DNA from: Dermatophagoides farinae
Lineage: Eukaryota; Arthropoda; Arachnida; Sarcoptiformes; Pyroglyphidae
DNA: 64,000 bases
Assembly: GCF_024713945.1 (NCBI RefSeq)
Contig: NC_134679.1
Coordinates: 4,283,001 to 4,347,000 of the forward strand
Reading direction: 5' to 3'
Below are positions 45,185-55,789 of this stretch, piece by piece. The notes under the pieces are model-generated. The model saw only the letters and a list, made by a program, of their open reading frames with translations, made no database searches and had not been told where the DNA came from. Position 1 is the first letter of the stretch; the number at the start of each line of letters is the position of its first letter. A program made the position numbers and the translations under genes.

Positions 45185-46846
45185 TTGCAATTTGTTCCTG
45201 AAAACGAAAGAAAAAATTTTACGATTAATAATGAACTTGATACCACCGACAAAACGATGTTCGATAGACTCAAAGGTAAACTTCGACTAGAAATATCTCT
45301 CGATGACTATTCTTTCATAAGAAAGAAAGGCCAAAAATTTCTTGCCGGTTACCTTTCCTGTTCTAATTTACCACTTAAGGAACGAGTGCAACGTGACCAA
45401 ATCAACGTGTTTCTCTTGGTTAAAAGACCGATTACACGAATAAAAGATTCAATGAACATGATATTGAAGCCGTTCGTTCGTGAAATGCAACAATTAGAAA
45501 AATCCGGCATGAAAATTACCAAAGATGATGGTGAAATTGTCAAAGTCCAGATAACACTTTCAAAAATTATCTGCGACAATTTGGCCCAAAATGAGATCCT
45601 GGGTTTTTCTATGGCATTCGCTAAAAGTAGCTTCTGTCGTGAGTGCTTAGCCAAACGTGAGAATCATTCAACCTCACGTTTGCATGGCATTTTGAATTCC
45701 GATCAGAACAGTCTGATTAAATCAGGCGTAATGAATATGGCCCTCAGAAGCTGTATTTTAACCCAATTGGAAGGGGTTACTCTCAGCAATATATCACCCC
45801 CGATATTTTTCACGACTTGTTCGGTATGTTCATCATGTTGAATTCCATTAATCCATTAATTAACTTAATTTGTAAATTTAGAGGGTCCAATTGTCAAAAT
45901 TATGAACCTTTTTTTATTGTCCCTTATAAAATCCAAAGAAAATTTGAATTTATCAACCAAGACTATTGCCCTACGACTTGGAAGTTTTCCATTATATAAT
46001 GGAAAAATATCGGCTGAATTCAAAAATAAATTCTTAAATATAAATGTAAATGGAGTTCAGGTAAATTCTGTTTTATTCACCTTCATTTGAAATTTTAATA
46101 TTTATTCAATTCATTTTTTTCAATAGAAGTTTGAAAGTTTCATGAGATTGCCCGAAATCTTTTTTGATGAATTTGAAAAAATTTGCGACAGTGAAATTGA
46201 CATAATTCAATTTTATGAATCAACTGTTTTTTTTCCTATTGTGTAGGCAGGCACAGTTTAATTCCAACGATTTGAAAGATTTGGATATGTTCAGCAAATC
46301 GATTATCGATTCATTTGTCCAAATTAGCAATCAACACAAATATCTGAAATTTAATGTAACATATAAACTTCATAAATTGTTGCATTATTCAAATAATATG
46401 AAGAGATTTGGCCCATTATACCTTTCATCATCTATCAGATATGAAAGTGTACATCAAATCTCAAAAAGATACGGCAGCTGAATGGGCTGCTGGAAATCTC
46501 CAGCAGCTACATTGAATTGCCGTATTGCTTTGAGATAAACATTACCATCATTTGGAAAGGAAATTTCAAAAGAAGGATGGATCAAGCAAACAACCGTGGA
46601 GGAGTATGATGCATACACCTTTCATGGATTCGTGAATGGAAACCGGAATCAAGGCGATTTTTATCTTGACAAAAATGTCTTGAGAAGAGTGCTTGTTCCC
46701 GGGTATCGTCCAAAAATATGGCTTCAAGGAACAAAATTTCTAATTAACCATGAAACAAAACAAATTTTAGTCAAAGGAACCATATGGTATGAAGTATTCG
46801 ACGATGATAATACTTCGAAGAAGGTCTTCACTCTTCAAAATATATA
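45185..46846 (+). pseudogene. Transposase-like gene of an intron-bearing repeat family (copy C)
   Basis: I recognise the pattern of a multi-copy arthropod/fish family but not a firm name; the layout recalls TNP2/CACTA-like transposases. The first exon holds LKERVQRDQINVFLLVKRPI, then MILKPFVREMQQLEKSGM, then KIICDNLAQNEILGFSMAFA and SSFCRECLAKR. A C5 run (45797-45801) is one base short, shifting SPP.IFHD out of frame. Intron 45824-45881 (GTATGT...TTTAG) joins HDLF to EGPIVKIMN, and intron 46061-46126 follows. A further shift near 46240 precedes KLHKLLHYSNNMKRFGPLYL and YESVHQISKR. A last segment (46596-46846) may be the C-terminal domain. Introns are intact but at least two frameshifts are present. 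Confidence 0.6.
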
Positions 46847-46847
46847 A

Positions 46848-47540
46848 AAAATTTGATGATGAAGTTCTTAATCGTTTTTAAATAATGAGATGAAAATATG
46901 CCCTAAGCACAAAATTTTGTGTGCTGCTTACTGTCCATCAATTCGATGTCGTTAAATTTTGCTGCAATATGGGAGAAATCGTTCGTTCATCATTTGAAAA
47001 GAATGTTTCGTCGTTTGAAAAAATTATTTCGTCATCATTTGAAAAGATTGATAACATTAGATCGATTACATTTTTTTTAATCCAATAATATTGACAACAT
47101 CGATTCTAATTAACGGATTTGATAATCAAAAAATATTTTTCGCTTTATTTGTGTGATCATACATCGAATATAATATGGTATCAATAATTGATTTTTGTAT
47201 GTCCAGTGAAGACTATATTTCTTTTATCAAGTATATGAATGGTGAATATTCGGTTTTTGCTTTTGAGAATATTTTGTTTTTTATCTCATGTTCTTTTTCA
47301 GATAATCAACTAAGAACAGTGGAAGAATTTAAACAGCATCTAAAACATAATTTGTTTGTCATTTTTACGATCATTTGACAATCTTAACTTTGCCAAATTG
47401 GAATCGGACCTGGAAATTTACGAAGAAAGCGAAAAAAAGATGGAACAGGAAATGAATAAAGAGAATTACAATGAAATTAATATCCCAGATGAAAATTGCC
47501 AGTGCCGAAATCTTTGCTATTCCAAATTTAGAGGAAATTG
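46848..47540. other. No supported gene
   Basis: AT-rich. The open frames at 47175-47378 and 47356-47541 are short and show no family resemblance. Confidence 0.4.
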
Positions 47541-48018
47541 ACCATTCAAATCTTCCTTCTACTTTTTCCATATCATATAACGATACCATAAATTTAGCTG
47601 CATTAGGAATAAATCTTCTATAAAAGTTGACCATACCAAGAAATCTTTTCAAACTTTTTACTGTTGATGGTACGGGATAGTTTATGATGGCATCTAATTT
47701 TTCTTCCAATACGCTGATTCCGTCTTTCGATATTTTATGACCAAGAAATTTTACTTCGTTTTTGAAAAATGATGATTTATCCATGCTAATCGTTAAACCA
47801 AATTCAGCTAATTTGTTGAACAATATATCAAGATGTGTTACATGTTCATTTTCATTTTTAGATGCTACTAATATGTCATCTTGATAGGCAAAAACGAAAT
47901 CCAGATCTCTAAGAACGATATCAATGAACCGTTGAAATGTACTCGGAGCATTTCGTAGTCCAAATGGTAATCTGGTATATTCATATAAACCGAATGGCGT
48001 TGTGATGGCTGTTTTACT
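47541..48018 (-). pseudogene. Ty3/gypsy reverse transcriptase fragment
   Basis: The uninterrupted minus frame holds TPFGLYEYTRLPFGLRNAPS, then FQRFIDIVL, then the catalytic FAYQDDILVAS and the connection segment FLGHKISKDGI...SLKRFLGMVNFYRRFIPNA. This is the second half of a gypsy RT. It begins exactly where an exon of the transposase-like copy A ends (CFDG), in the same reading frame, and stops resembling RT at about 47541. No RNase H or integrase follows. Confidence 0.9.
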
Positions 48019-49365
48019 TCCGTCGAAACATGATTTTCGCTTTATGCCATACGGGCTTTTATATTTTTTCTTTGATAGTTTGGCCGATTCCTTTTTGTAG
48101 AGGCTAAAGAAATTAATATTTTGTAAAGTTTATATATTGTTTGAAAAAATTATTATTTATAAAAGTTATATTTATAACAAACCTAATGGATTTATGCAGA
48201 TTTAATGATCTGGTTTCGTAAATCTCAGTCTGCATTTCGTTATATGTTAATCCACAATAACTTGAAAAAAAATTTTCAATTTTCACAATTTGAAATCTGA
48301 AAAATTAAAAAGTTCAACTTACCGGCATATAAAGCCTTTTGAAAAATTTCTTTTCATGCCTAACATTTCACATACGCCCAAATTATCTGCCAAAACGTAA
48401 GCCAGGCATATTTCTAATTTTCTTTCAATACCATTGTACTGAACAGTGATGCCATTATCCTAATTATTTAAAGTTTTTAAACTAATAATTACTAAATTTT
48501 GTAACAACTTACCATAAGTCGTTTAAGATCTCTTTTTACTGGACTGAATAGTTCATTCAAGTCAGTAATATGCGATCTTTCGCATAACAACACTAATGGA
48601 AGCTGATTAGCTTTAGTGTTGTAAATTTTGGCGTTATCTGTGTCCATATAAAGGGCGAACAATTTACGTTCAGCTCCTCCAATTGGATTCGATACGCCAA
48701 AATCATCTCCGGATAATACAATCCGCAGTTTGTTTTGATGGCCATTTTTCCGGACATATTCTGATAAATTTTCTTGATTTTCATCAAAAATATTCCGGAT
48801 TAGATTGTCGTCGATAATATGTGTTTTCAAAATTTTTTCAATGCCAATGTAATGATATTTTTTACCATCTGCAAATAAAAAAAAAATATTAGTTGAAATT
48901 TACATTTAACATTTTTAAATTACTGGTCAATTTCAATTCTTCTGATTTTACGTATGGCGGTAAATTTTCAGAGAATTTTTTTTGCAGATATATTGAATTG
49001 ACGAATTTCGTCATGAAATTCTGCAATTTCTGATTTTTACTATCCAATTCAAATATATTTTTATGTGCTTCGTGCACTGATGATATGGCTTTTTGTGTTA
49101 TATGGAATTGTAATCGACACTTATTTATCGATTTGCAAAATTCAATGAATTTCGAATACAATTCCGATGGCAACTCGTCTTTGACGATGTCAAAAAACGA
49201 TCTGCCGAGTTCGAAGTCTTCATGATTTACTGCTGGCTCATAGCCAGTGGAATTCCATTCTACTTCTGAACTGGATTCTGTTTCTTCACTATCATCATCA
49301 TAATCATCATCATTGTCACCATTTCGCAAATTGGAAATGGGGTCGGCATAGCTGAAATTAGACAT
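48019..49365 (-). CDS. Transposase-like repeat family, copy A: intact N-terminal half, 5 exons
   Basis: Exons read on minus: 49365-48924, 48868-48513, 48459-48323, 48260 to about 48185, and about 48103-48019. All have GT/AG borders and consistent phase. The product starts MSNFSYADPISNLRNG, has an acidic stretch (DDDYDDDSEETESSSE) and helical segments. Next come IVLSGDDFGVSNPIGGAERK, then LPLVLLCERSHITDLNELF, then YVLADNLGVCEMLGMKRNFS and FICRYCGLTYNEMQ (Cys pair, probably metal-binding). It has no stop or shift in this part but is truncated at the CFDG exon, where a gypsy RT takes over in frame. Same family as copies B and C. The ability to move is unproven. Confidence 0.6.
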
Positions 49366-49439
49366 TTAATTTTTTAAGCATTTGAAAAAATATTTAAGAC
49401 ACATACCCTGACCAGATTTTGCATATCATTTTTTAATTC

Positions 49440-50066
49440 ATTCATTTCGAATGAAGAAGGTGAAAAAATTTAATAAATCACCTTCCTCAATGAAAGGTAA
49501 ATTTCTGGTGGAAATTCTATCCATTCGGGAAAAATTTCCATCATTCGTACTAAAAATTCAAATTTCTGGTATTCGAAATAGGTAAGAAAATTATATTTTC
49601 ATCAAATAATTTATCTAAGAACATACTTGTGTTCCTTTCCCCTTCAGGGAAAAGTCCTCTTTGACTTTGACTGGACCGTTGATCCAGTTAATCTGTTTTA
49701 TTTTATTTTTGATTTGTGTTCTAGACACAGATGCTGATTTTAGCAATATTTGTGAAATTCTGGGCTCAAACCATTCTACGATATCGTGGAATAGGTCTGG
49801 TGGTGAAATTTGAAATATGTTCACACCCAGACCGTCGAAACATGATTTTCGCTTTATGCCATACGGGCTTTTATATTTTTTCTTTGATAGTTTGGCCGAT
49901 TCCTTTTTGTAGAGGCTAAAGAAATTAATATTTTGTAAAGTTTATATATTGTTTGCAAAAATTATTATTTATAAAAGTTATATTTATAACAAACCTAATG
50001 GATTTATGCAGATTTAATGGTCTAGTTTCGTAAATCTCAGTCTGCATTTCATTATATGTGTACAAA
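49440..50066 (-). CDS. Transposase-like repeat family, copy B: middle portion
   Basis: From 50066 to 49838 it is almost identical to 48245-48018 of copy A (YNEMQTEIYETR exon and SPYGIKRKSCFDG exon). It then continues as the family should: NIFQISPPDLFHDIVEWFEP, KINQ-type helical segment, an intron near 49560-49620, and FEFLVRMMEIFPEWIEFPPE. The HD in PPDLFHD is the conserved pair also seen, shifted, in copy C. Its 5' part is missing. Copies B and A lie head to tail. Confidence 0.6.
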
Positions 50067-50340
50067 TAGACACAGCCCAAGCTGTGGATAACTAGGTCCA
50101 AAGACCACATTTATTGTCATCTCCAAATTAGATAATAACAAGCATAATTTTTAACAAAAATTGACTGTGTCAGCCACAAACATAATCGAAATCGAGCTCA
50201 AACGGTCTGCTTATATTCGGCTTATCAGGCTTGCCGACCATGCTGGTTTTGGACTCATGGCCAACTCATCAGCGTCTGCACTGTTGTTTATTGATTTATT
50301 TTTCTACATATGTTAATCCACAACTACTTCAACAATTTTC
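50067..50340. other. No supported gene
   Basis: A more GC-rich patch (AAGCTGTGGATAACTAGG, then GCTCAAACGGTCTGC) with no recognised feature. It separates copy B from the coiled-coil fragment. Confidence 0.4.
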
Positions 50341-50379
50341 ATAATCTGAGATCTGAAAAAAATTGAGAAATTCGTTTTG

Positions 50380-50686
50380 AATAATTGAACTTTTTTTGCA
50401 ATATAAAAAAAGACAATAAAAATCTTAATGAACAACTTAAACAATAAAAAATCCCGTGTCGAGATGGAAAAATTGTAAGTTTGTTTTTCTTGGTAAGAAA
50501 TTCTTTTTGAATAATTGAAATTTTCTCTTTGCAATAGAAAAATAGAGAATGCAAAACTTAAAGAAGATATATCCATATTAAAACAATTACAGCAATCACA
50601 ACAACCTTTGTTAAAGGAAGCAAGCATGCAACAATTGAAACGGGAACAGATTGATCTGGAAAATAGATATCGAAAAACAGAATGAT
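50380..50686 (+). pseudogene. 5' exons of the coiled-coil/GIY-YIG family (fragment)
   Basis: The exon ending at about 50478 (AATGAACAACTTAAACAATA and so on, GTAAGTTTG donor) and the next exon after TTTGCAATAG (about 50536, IENAKLKEDISILKQLQQSQ) are related to the coiled-coil exons of the GIY-YIG gene at 33247-34206. They include the intron sequence GAATAATTGAAATTTT. The frame stops at 50684 (ENRYRKTE) and no nuclease domain follows. Confidence 0.55.
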
Positions 50687-50844
50687 ATTAAAATCACATT
50701 TTAAATAAACCAATCTTTTGCTGTGTTAACTTTTACAGGTTATGGGCTCAGCTCCACGTGGCTTATTTTAAAATTGTGTTTTTGAATTATTATTGCTCGT
50801 TTTGTTTTTGTGATTATTTTAATCTTTGGTTTTGATTGATTAAA

Positions 50845-51776
50845 ATGAATCATTTCGCATCTGTGGCTCCTATTCCTAAATTATCAATTGATTTGAATCT
50901 ATGGATTCGCTCGGTGGAACTAACAATGATTAGTTTGAAGATTTGGAAATAGTGTTCGGGAACCTTGCCGGGATCTCCTGAAGAAGAAGCTGATACGGGT
51001 CGAGCAATGGCGATCATTTTGGGCACCTTATCTGAACAAGACGCTAACATGGTTATGAGCTGTGAAAATCCTGAGAATATGCTTGAGCTATTACGTAATA
51101 AGTATGAAGGATCAAAATCAGCAATTATTATGGCGCTCAAAGACAATTTCATACGATCGCATTTGATGAACAATTATCATTCTTTGGCAAAATTCGTGAA
51201 ATCAATACTAAACTAGTGGTCTGGATGAAATCGACTTGTGTCAACGTGTATTGGCTATTTTGCCTCCCGAACATCAAGACATTGTTAGTCAGGTTCGGGT
51301 GATTGTTGTAGTAAGAATCAATCGAATAAAGAATGAACAAATTTTAATAAATAAATAAATGTTAACTGTAGCTAATAACGCTACTCTAATAAATATTGTA
51401 CAAACACTATTGTTGTATAATCAAATCCTACAACAGTGATGTCTGAATTCAATATGGACAATGAATAAATTGATTCAAAATTGAATCGTTGTTACGTCAA
51501 AGAATTAAAGATCGTGGATCTGGTAATTCTGTTGTGAAACAATCAAATGATACATTGAATAAATCAGTGACACTGGCAACAACGAAAAATGATGAAAAGA
51601 AGACCTTAAAATGTTATTATTGTGATAAATTGGGTCACATTAAGAAGAATTGTCACAAATTTATGAACGATAAGGAAAATGGCAATGTTAACGACGGTGA
51701 TTCAAAATCAAAGTTCGTTACTGGTAATGCAGTGTTGGCCATTGCTAAAGAATCAACGTTATTTCTTTTGTCATGA
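50845..51776 (+). pseudogene. Ty1/copia gag with CCHC knuckle, degraded
   Basis: From ATG 50845 the frame reads through an in-frame TAG (50950-50952) into AMAIILGTLSEQDANMVMSC, then MLELLRNKYEGS and SLAKFVKSI. After a frameshift at about 51205 come DLCQRVLAILPPEH and a lost stretch. A second open frame (51489-51776) carries the zinc knuckle CYYCDKLGHIKKNC (C-X2-C-X4-H-X4-C). This is the standard copia gag order. The knuckle region is repeated in inverted orientation at 55580-55789. Confidence 0.75.
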
Positions 51777-52157
51777 ATCACTGATGATGTTGATTGTTGC
51801 GAATTTGTTGAGTCAATGTTTTTCCCGTTTAATTTTTTCTCCGAGTTGAAAACAAATTGCGAAATTTCTTTCAATTTTTCATCGTACACAGAATCAAGTA
51901 TTTTATACTTATCTGCATCGATTGCTATTTCCTTTTTGTTCGATAAATCAACAATTTCTGTCAATTCTTCATTAAATTCGACGATAGCTTCATTTAATTT
52001 ATGTGTTTTTACAATTAGATCAGTATTCAAAAACGTGTTATTTTTAATTTCTTTATGAAATTCGGTGATTTTTTTTTCTCAATTTTGATTTCATATTTTC
52101 CAAGAATTCTAATCGTTTTGTGATTTTTGATTCTTGTTCAAATTCTTCAATTTTTGT
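51777..52157 (-). pseudogene. Retrotransposon gag N-terminal coiled-coil fragment
   Basis: On minus, MTKIEEFEQESKITKRLEFL and then, after a shift in an A-run near 52075, ITEFHKEIKNN, AIVEFNEELTEIVDLSN and KYKILDSVYDEKLKEISQF. The acidic, helical sequence resembles the N-terminus of BEL/Pao-like gag proteins in layout. It runs into the antisense of the copia knuckle at 51776, so it is a chimera of two elements. Confidence 0.45.
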
Positions 52158-52218
52158 CATTTTTGTTTTTTTTATATATATTTTTTTTCAATAAAGTTGA
52201 TAATACTATTTATATTTT

Positions 52219-52425
52219 CACGATTGCCGAAGCAACTTTATTTTCAAGATTTTTAATTTGTCAATACAATTTTATTTTTGAGATTGCCGAAGCAATTTGT
52301 TGATTTGATAATTGCCGAAGCAATTTGTTGATTTTTGATGATTGCCGAAGCAATTTGTTGATTTTTGATGATTGCCGAAGCAATTTGTTGATTTTTGATG
52401 ATTGCCGAAGCAATTTTATAATTTT
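52219..52425. repeat. 30-bp minisatellite (GATTGCCGAAGCAA units)
   Basis: The motif ATTGCCGAAGCAATTTGTTG followed by ATTTTTGATG repeats about four times, preceded by two more diverged units. The 61-residue minus frame KLLRQSSKIN repeats is a by-product of it. Confidence 0.9.
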
Positions 52426-52930
52426 TTTTATTTTATTTTTTTTCACAAATTATAAATTTCACTTATAATTTTTTTTTTTGACGATCAATTATTACAGTGT
52501 TGAGATTTTAACGCAAATATCTTGCTGGCTTATCGCAAACAAACCAATTTGTTGCGTTCTCACTCAAATTCACCAACAATAATTATCGTACTTTATTATT
52601 CTTTTAGATTCGTTTATATAGTAATTTCAGAATTATAATTTGTTTTGTTTTATCAATCGGATGTTCTTCGCATCCTTTGATGTCGGGTATGATTGTTTTA
52701 TTTTGTTTTGTTTTTTTTTATTTTTTTGATTTTTTTATATTGTGGCGTACTAAAACACAAAAAAATGGTGGTGGATAACACGTCCGAGGCTGAATTTATC
52801 GCATGCAGTATGCAATCAATCAGCTATCGTACAATTGAATCAGTTGGCTTTCCCGTCCAAATTGACATATTAATGTTTGGGGTTCGGAAACATTAAAATT
52901 ACTTGAACAAGTTCGGAATCAAAAAAAATA

Positions 52931-52980
52931 AAAAATTTGGAACGCTTCACGATTTTGCGTGTCATCCTTGCGCAGGGGCC

Positions 52981-53020
<40 letters not shown>

Positions 53021-53031
53021 CCGGCCGACAC
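52931..53031 (-). ncRNA. U6 spliceosomal snRNA with a variant 5' stem-loop
   Basis: From CATATACTAAAATTGGAACG onward the sequence on minus matches U6 closely, including the ACAGAGAAGATTAGCA core (ACAGAGA box and AGC triad), CCCCTGCGCAAGGATGACAC and a 3' T-run (TTTTT) that would end RNA polymerase III transcription. The 5' end is GTGTCGGCCGGACATATAC, a shorter stem (TGTC/GACA) than the usual GTTC/GTGC...CTTCGG...CAGCAC hairpin. The total is about 101 bases versus about 107. A TTTAAA at 53064-53069 lies about 33-38 bases upstream, where a U6 TATA box is expected. Functional gene or recent copy; undecided. Confidence 0.85.
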
Positions 53032-53157
53032 CGGACAATACGAAATGGATACACGGAAGCGATTTAAAGTGTAAAAAATCATACCACGGTTCCATTACAG
53101 TGAGAATGATGCTAATTCAATGCTTTGTTACAAGAAATATTGTTATATAGTATCCGG

Positions 53158-53953
53158 CGCAGAGTTTCCCAAAGTGTGGGTCGCGAGCCGGCACTGGGTC
53201 GCAGAAAATTTCAGCTGGGTCGCGGCAAAAATTGTAAAAACACAAAAAAATGTTCTGTTTCATATTATTACTAGTTGGTTAGTCACTAGGAATAGTGCCA
53301 AAGTACATATTTGTGGTCTTTCATAGCAACGTTAGTGCGTTGTGCGATCTACGCAATTAAAAGTATCCGCTATCGCCGTGTGAAAGCTGGATTACTATTG
53401 TCAATTCAATGAATTGAATTTAAATTTGCAAGGCTTTGGTTTAAATATCTTCAAAGTATCAGAAAAGGTCGCTGCAATAATTAAGCCACGACTTTCAAAA
53501 GGAAATTTTAAATCTTTTGAAACATTACATAAATTTATTGAAATCCATTCAAACTACGATGAAGAAGATTCACATCTTGAAACACTATCAGTTTCAATTC
53601 AAGACCATCTTTCGATGCTAATAAATAGTTTTAAAGACTACTTTCCGGGTATTCCATCAAATAATATGAGCAATAAAGATCCTTTTTCTGTCGAAATTGA
53701 AAAGGAAGAAATGTTTAATCTTAGTCAACAAGAAGTTGATAATTTAATTGAAATTTCATCGATGATAATTTAATTAATCTTAAAAAAGTGTTTGAAACTG
53801 CACCATTAATTAATTTTTGGTTGCGCTGTCAAAAGGTATATCCAGGAATATCCAAAATTTGTTTTGTAAATAAATGTTTTTTTCATAAGGTGGGTCGCGA
53901 AAAATTTTAAAATCTCTTACCGGACCGTGGTCAAAAAAGTTTGGGAAACGCTG
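53158..53953 (+). mobile_element. hAT transposon remnant (ZBED5/FAM200-like transposase fragment)
   Basis: The ends are inverted: CAGAGTTTCCCAAAGTGTGG at 53160 and, read inward from 53953, CAGCGTTTCCCAAACTTTTT. The flanks GTATCCGG and GTATGCGG fit an 8-bp target duplication with one mismatch. GTGGGTCGCG motifs lie near both ends. The inside frame (53414-53773) has NLQGFGLNIFKVSEKVAAII, then FKSFETLHKFI, then DHLSMLINSFKDYFP and PFSVEIEKEE, as in hAT transposases of the ZBED5/FAM200 group. Only about 119 residues remain. Confidence 0.8.
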
Positions 53954-54542
53954 GTATGCGGCAACCACACACATATTGAGCATGACTGCAAACATGTCAA
54001 CATCGAGCGCAAACAAATTTTTCAAAAAACGTCGAATATTCTGAAAAATGGGTAAAATTTGGGCCATATTCATGGTAATACTAGTACTAGCATTAATAAT
54101 TTCAAAAGACATCTTATTCAATGGTGGCATCGGCAAAGCTTGAAATATATCTAATCTAATCTCAATAAGTCATTATCGAATAAAATTTTACTGAATTCTC
54201 AAAATCTGATCAAATCAAGAAAAAACTGGATATGTTTGTATTATTGAACCAGAAGATGGTAATTGTTAACAATCAATTGGTAGACTCGAATCAGACCTTG
54301 AGCTGTTTGAAAGGTGCGGTGACAAGTAAAAAAATTGTCGAGGGAATTAATTTCAAAATTATTGATCTTAAAAAATTTATATTACCACGAAGATATCAGC
54401 GTCAACGTTGTGTATTGAATCGTGCTTTGAGGCGTGATCGGTATCGCATGTATTTGTTTTTTGTGTCAATTATTAAAATATTTTCTAGTCAACAATTCAT
54501 GGATCCAATTTGTTTACATTAATTCAAAAGGCCGAATGCCTT

Positions 54543-54640
54543 TCACAAATAAATGATGGTTGGACATGAGTTCTTAAAATGATCAAAAGTTCAACTTCTT
54601 GGGTCAGGGAAAAGTAAGAAAAAATTTAAACTATTAAATT
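54543..54640. repeat. Dispersed repeat, second copy of the 33118-33190 piece
   Basis: ATGGTTGGACATGAGTTCTT, then AAAATGATCAAAAGTTCAAC and GGGTCAGGGAAAAGTAAG match 33118-33190 with few changes. A frame at 54232-54522 just upstream is unassigned and doubtful. Confidence 0.7.
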
Positions 54641-54847
54641 AAACTACTATATTATTTTTCATATTTTTCAGGATTGATTTTGTCATTGAAATCTGACCAA
54701 AACTAGTCGTTTGTTTGTTTTGTTTGAAAAAACGTCTCATTTCAAATCTGCACACTGACTTGATCATACACCATCATATTGCATTATCATGGTTTTCTTC
54801 TTACATTCGTTTAATTATAAAAAAAGAAAAGAGAGACAAAGGACAAG

Positions 54848-55158
54848 ATGACCAAGTTTATTCTGATACTCATTTTGGTTCGTGGAATGTTTTTGATCAT
54901 GGTAAATTCTATCGAATATCAACTAGCTATAGATGGATGGACCAGATACCGTGACCGATATCACCACGTACAGTGATGATGATAAAAAGACTGAAACAAC
55001 AACAATGATCATAAAGATGGCCAACAAAAACTCTTATGACGAAGGTTTCTGGTTTTTGGGATTGTTCTTTCGGTTGTGGCCATGATCACATTCTGGGCAT
55101 ATTTCAAGATGGCTAATGTTAAGAAGAGTCCTGGAAGTATTGATTCAATATGTATATA
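54848..55158 (+). pseudogene. Small single-pass membrane protein, copy 6 (diverged, frameshifted)
   Basis: ATG 54848 opens a signal-like start (MTKFILILILVRGMFLIMV). After a frameshift an Asp/Thr-rich stretch (TVTDITTYSDDDKKTETTT) appears, then in a third frame a TM helix (GIVLSVVAMITFWAYF) with a basic tail (KMANVKKSPGS) and a stop at about 55156. The layout is that of copies 1-4, but the sequence is far apart. Membership is inferred from layout. Confidence 0.35.
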
Positions 55159-55499
55159 ATATTCAATAGATAGGCTTTTAGAATGGTATAAATGATTTTT
55201 AATAATAATGAATAACTGGTAAACATGCGTAATTTATAGAACTATTACACCATTGATCGTACTAATTAAATACGCTCAACAGTGACATTAAACAGTAAAA
55301 CAATCTTTCTTTCAACAATTCCAACAGCTAAAAACCGGAGAGCGGTAGTATTATTCCCGTCTATAATCGCTAATAACAATGTATTGGTATTGACCGGTTT
55401 TTATCGCGATCATGGACTGAAAGGGAAGAGGCGTATTAGCGATTCCCAATGAAGACCCATTACAATAAAATATTTTAATGTGGATATATATCTTCTTTA

Positions 55500-55789
55500 A
55501 GTTTTACAATCTCCATTTTTCTATTGCAAAGAGAAAATTTCAATTATTCAAAAGGAATTTCTTATCAAGAAAAACAAACTTACAATTCTACATCAGATTC
55601 TTTAGCAATGGCCAACACTGCATTACCAGTAACGAACTTTGATTTTGAATCACCGTCGTTAACATTGCCATTTTCCTTATCGTTCATAAATTTGTGACAA
55701 TTCTTCTTAATGTGACCCAATTTATCACAATAATAACATTTTATGGTCTTCTTTTCATCATTTTTCAACAATTGGAATATATAAAACAA
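55500..55789 (-). pseudogene. Joined fragments: copia gag knuckle and coiled-coil exon
   Basis: On minus, 55789-55595 repeats the copia knuckle region of 51580-51740 (CYYCDKLGHIKKNC). Directly after it, 55585 to about 55505 repeats the intron and 5' part of the coiled-coil exon seen at 50470-50560 (GTAAGTTTGTTTTTCTTG, then TTTGCAATAG). Two unrelated elements are thus fused. Confidence 0.7.

Noticed and set aside
54232-54522. 96-residue frame
   Set aside because: No recognisable domain or splice structure; listed only as unassigned beside the dispersed repeat.
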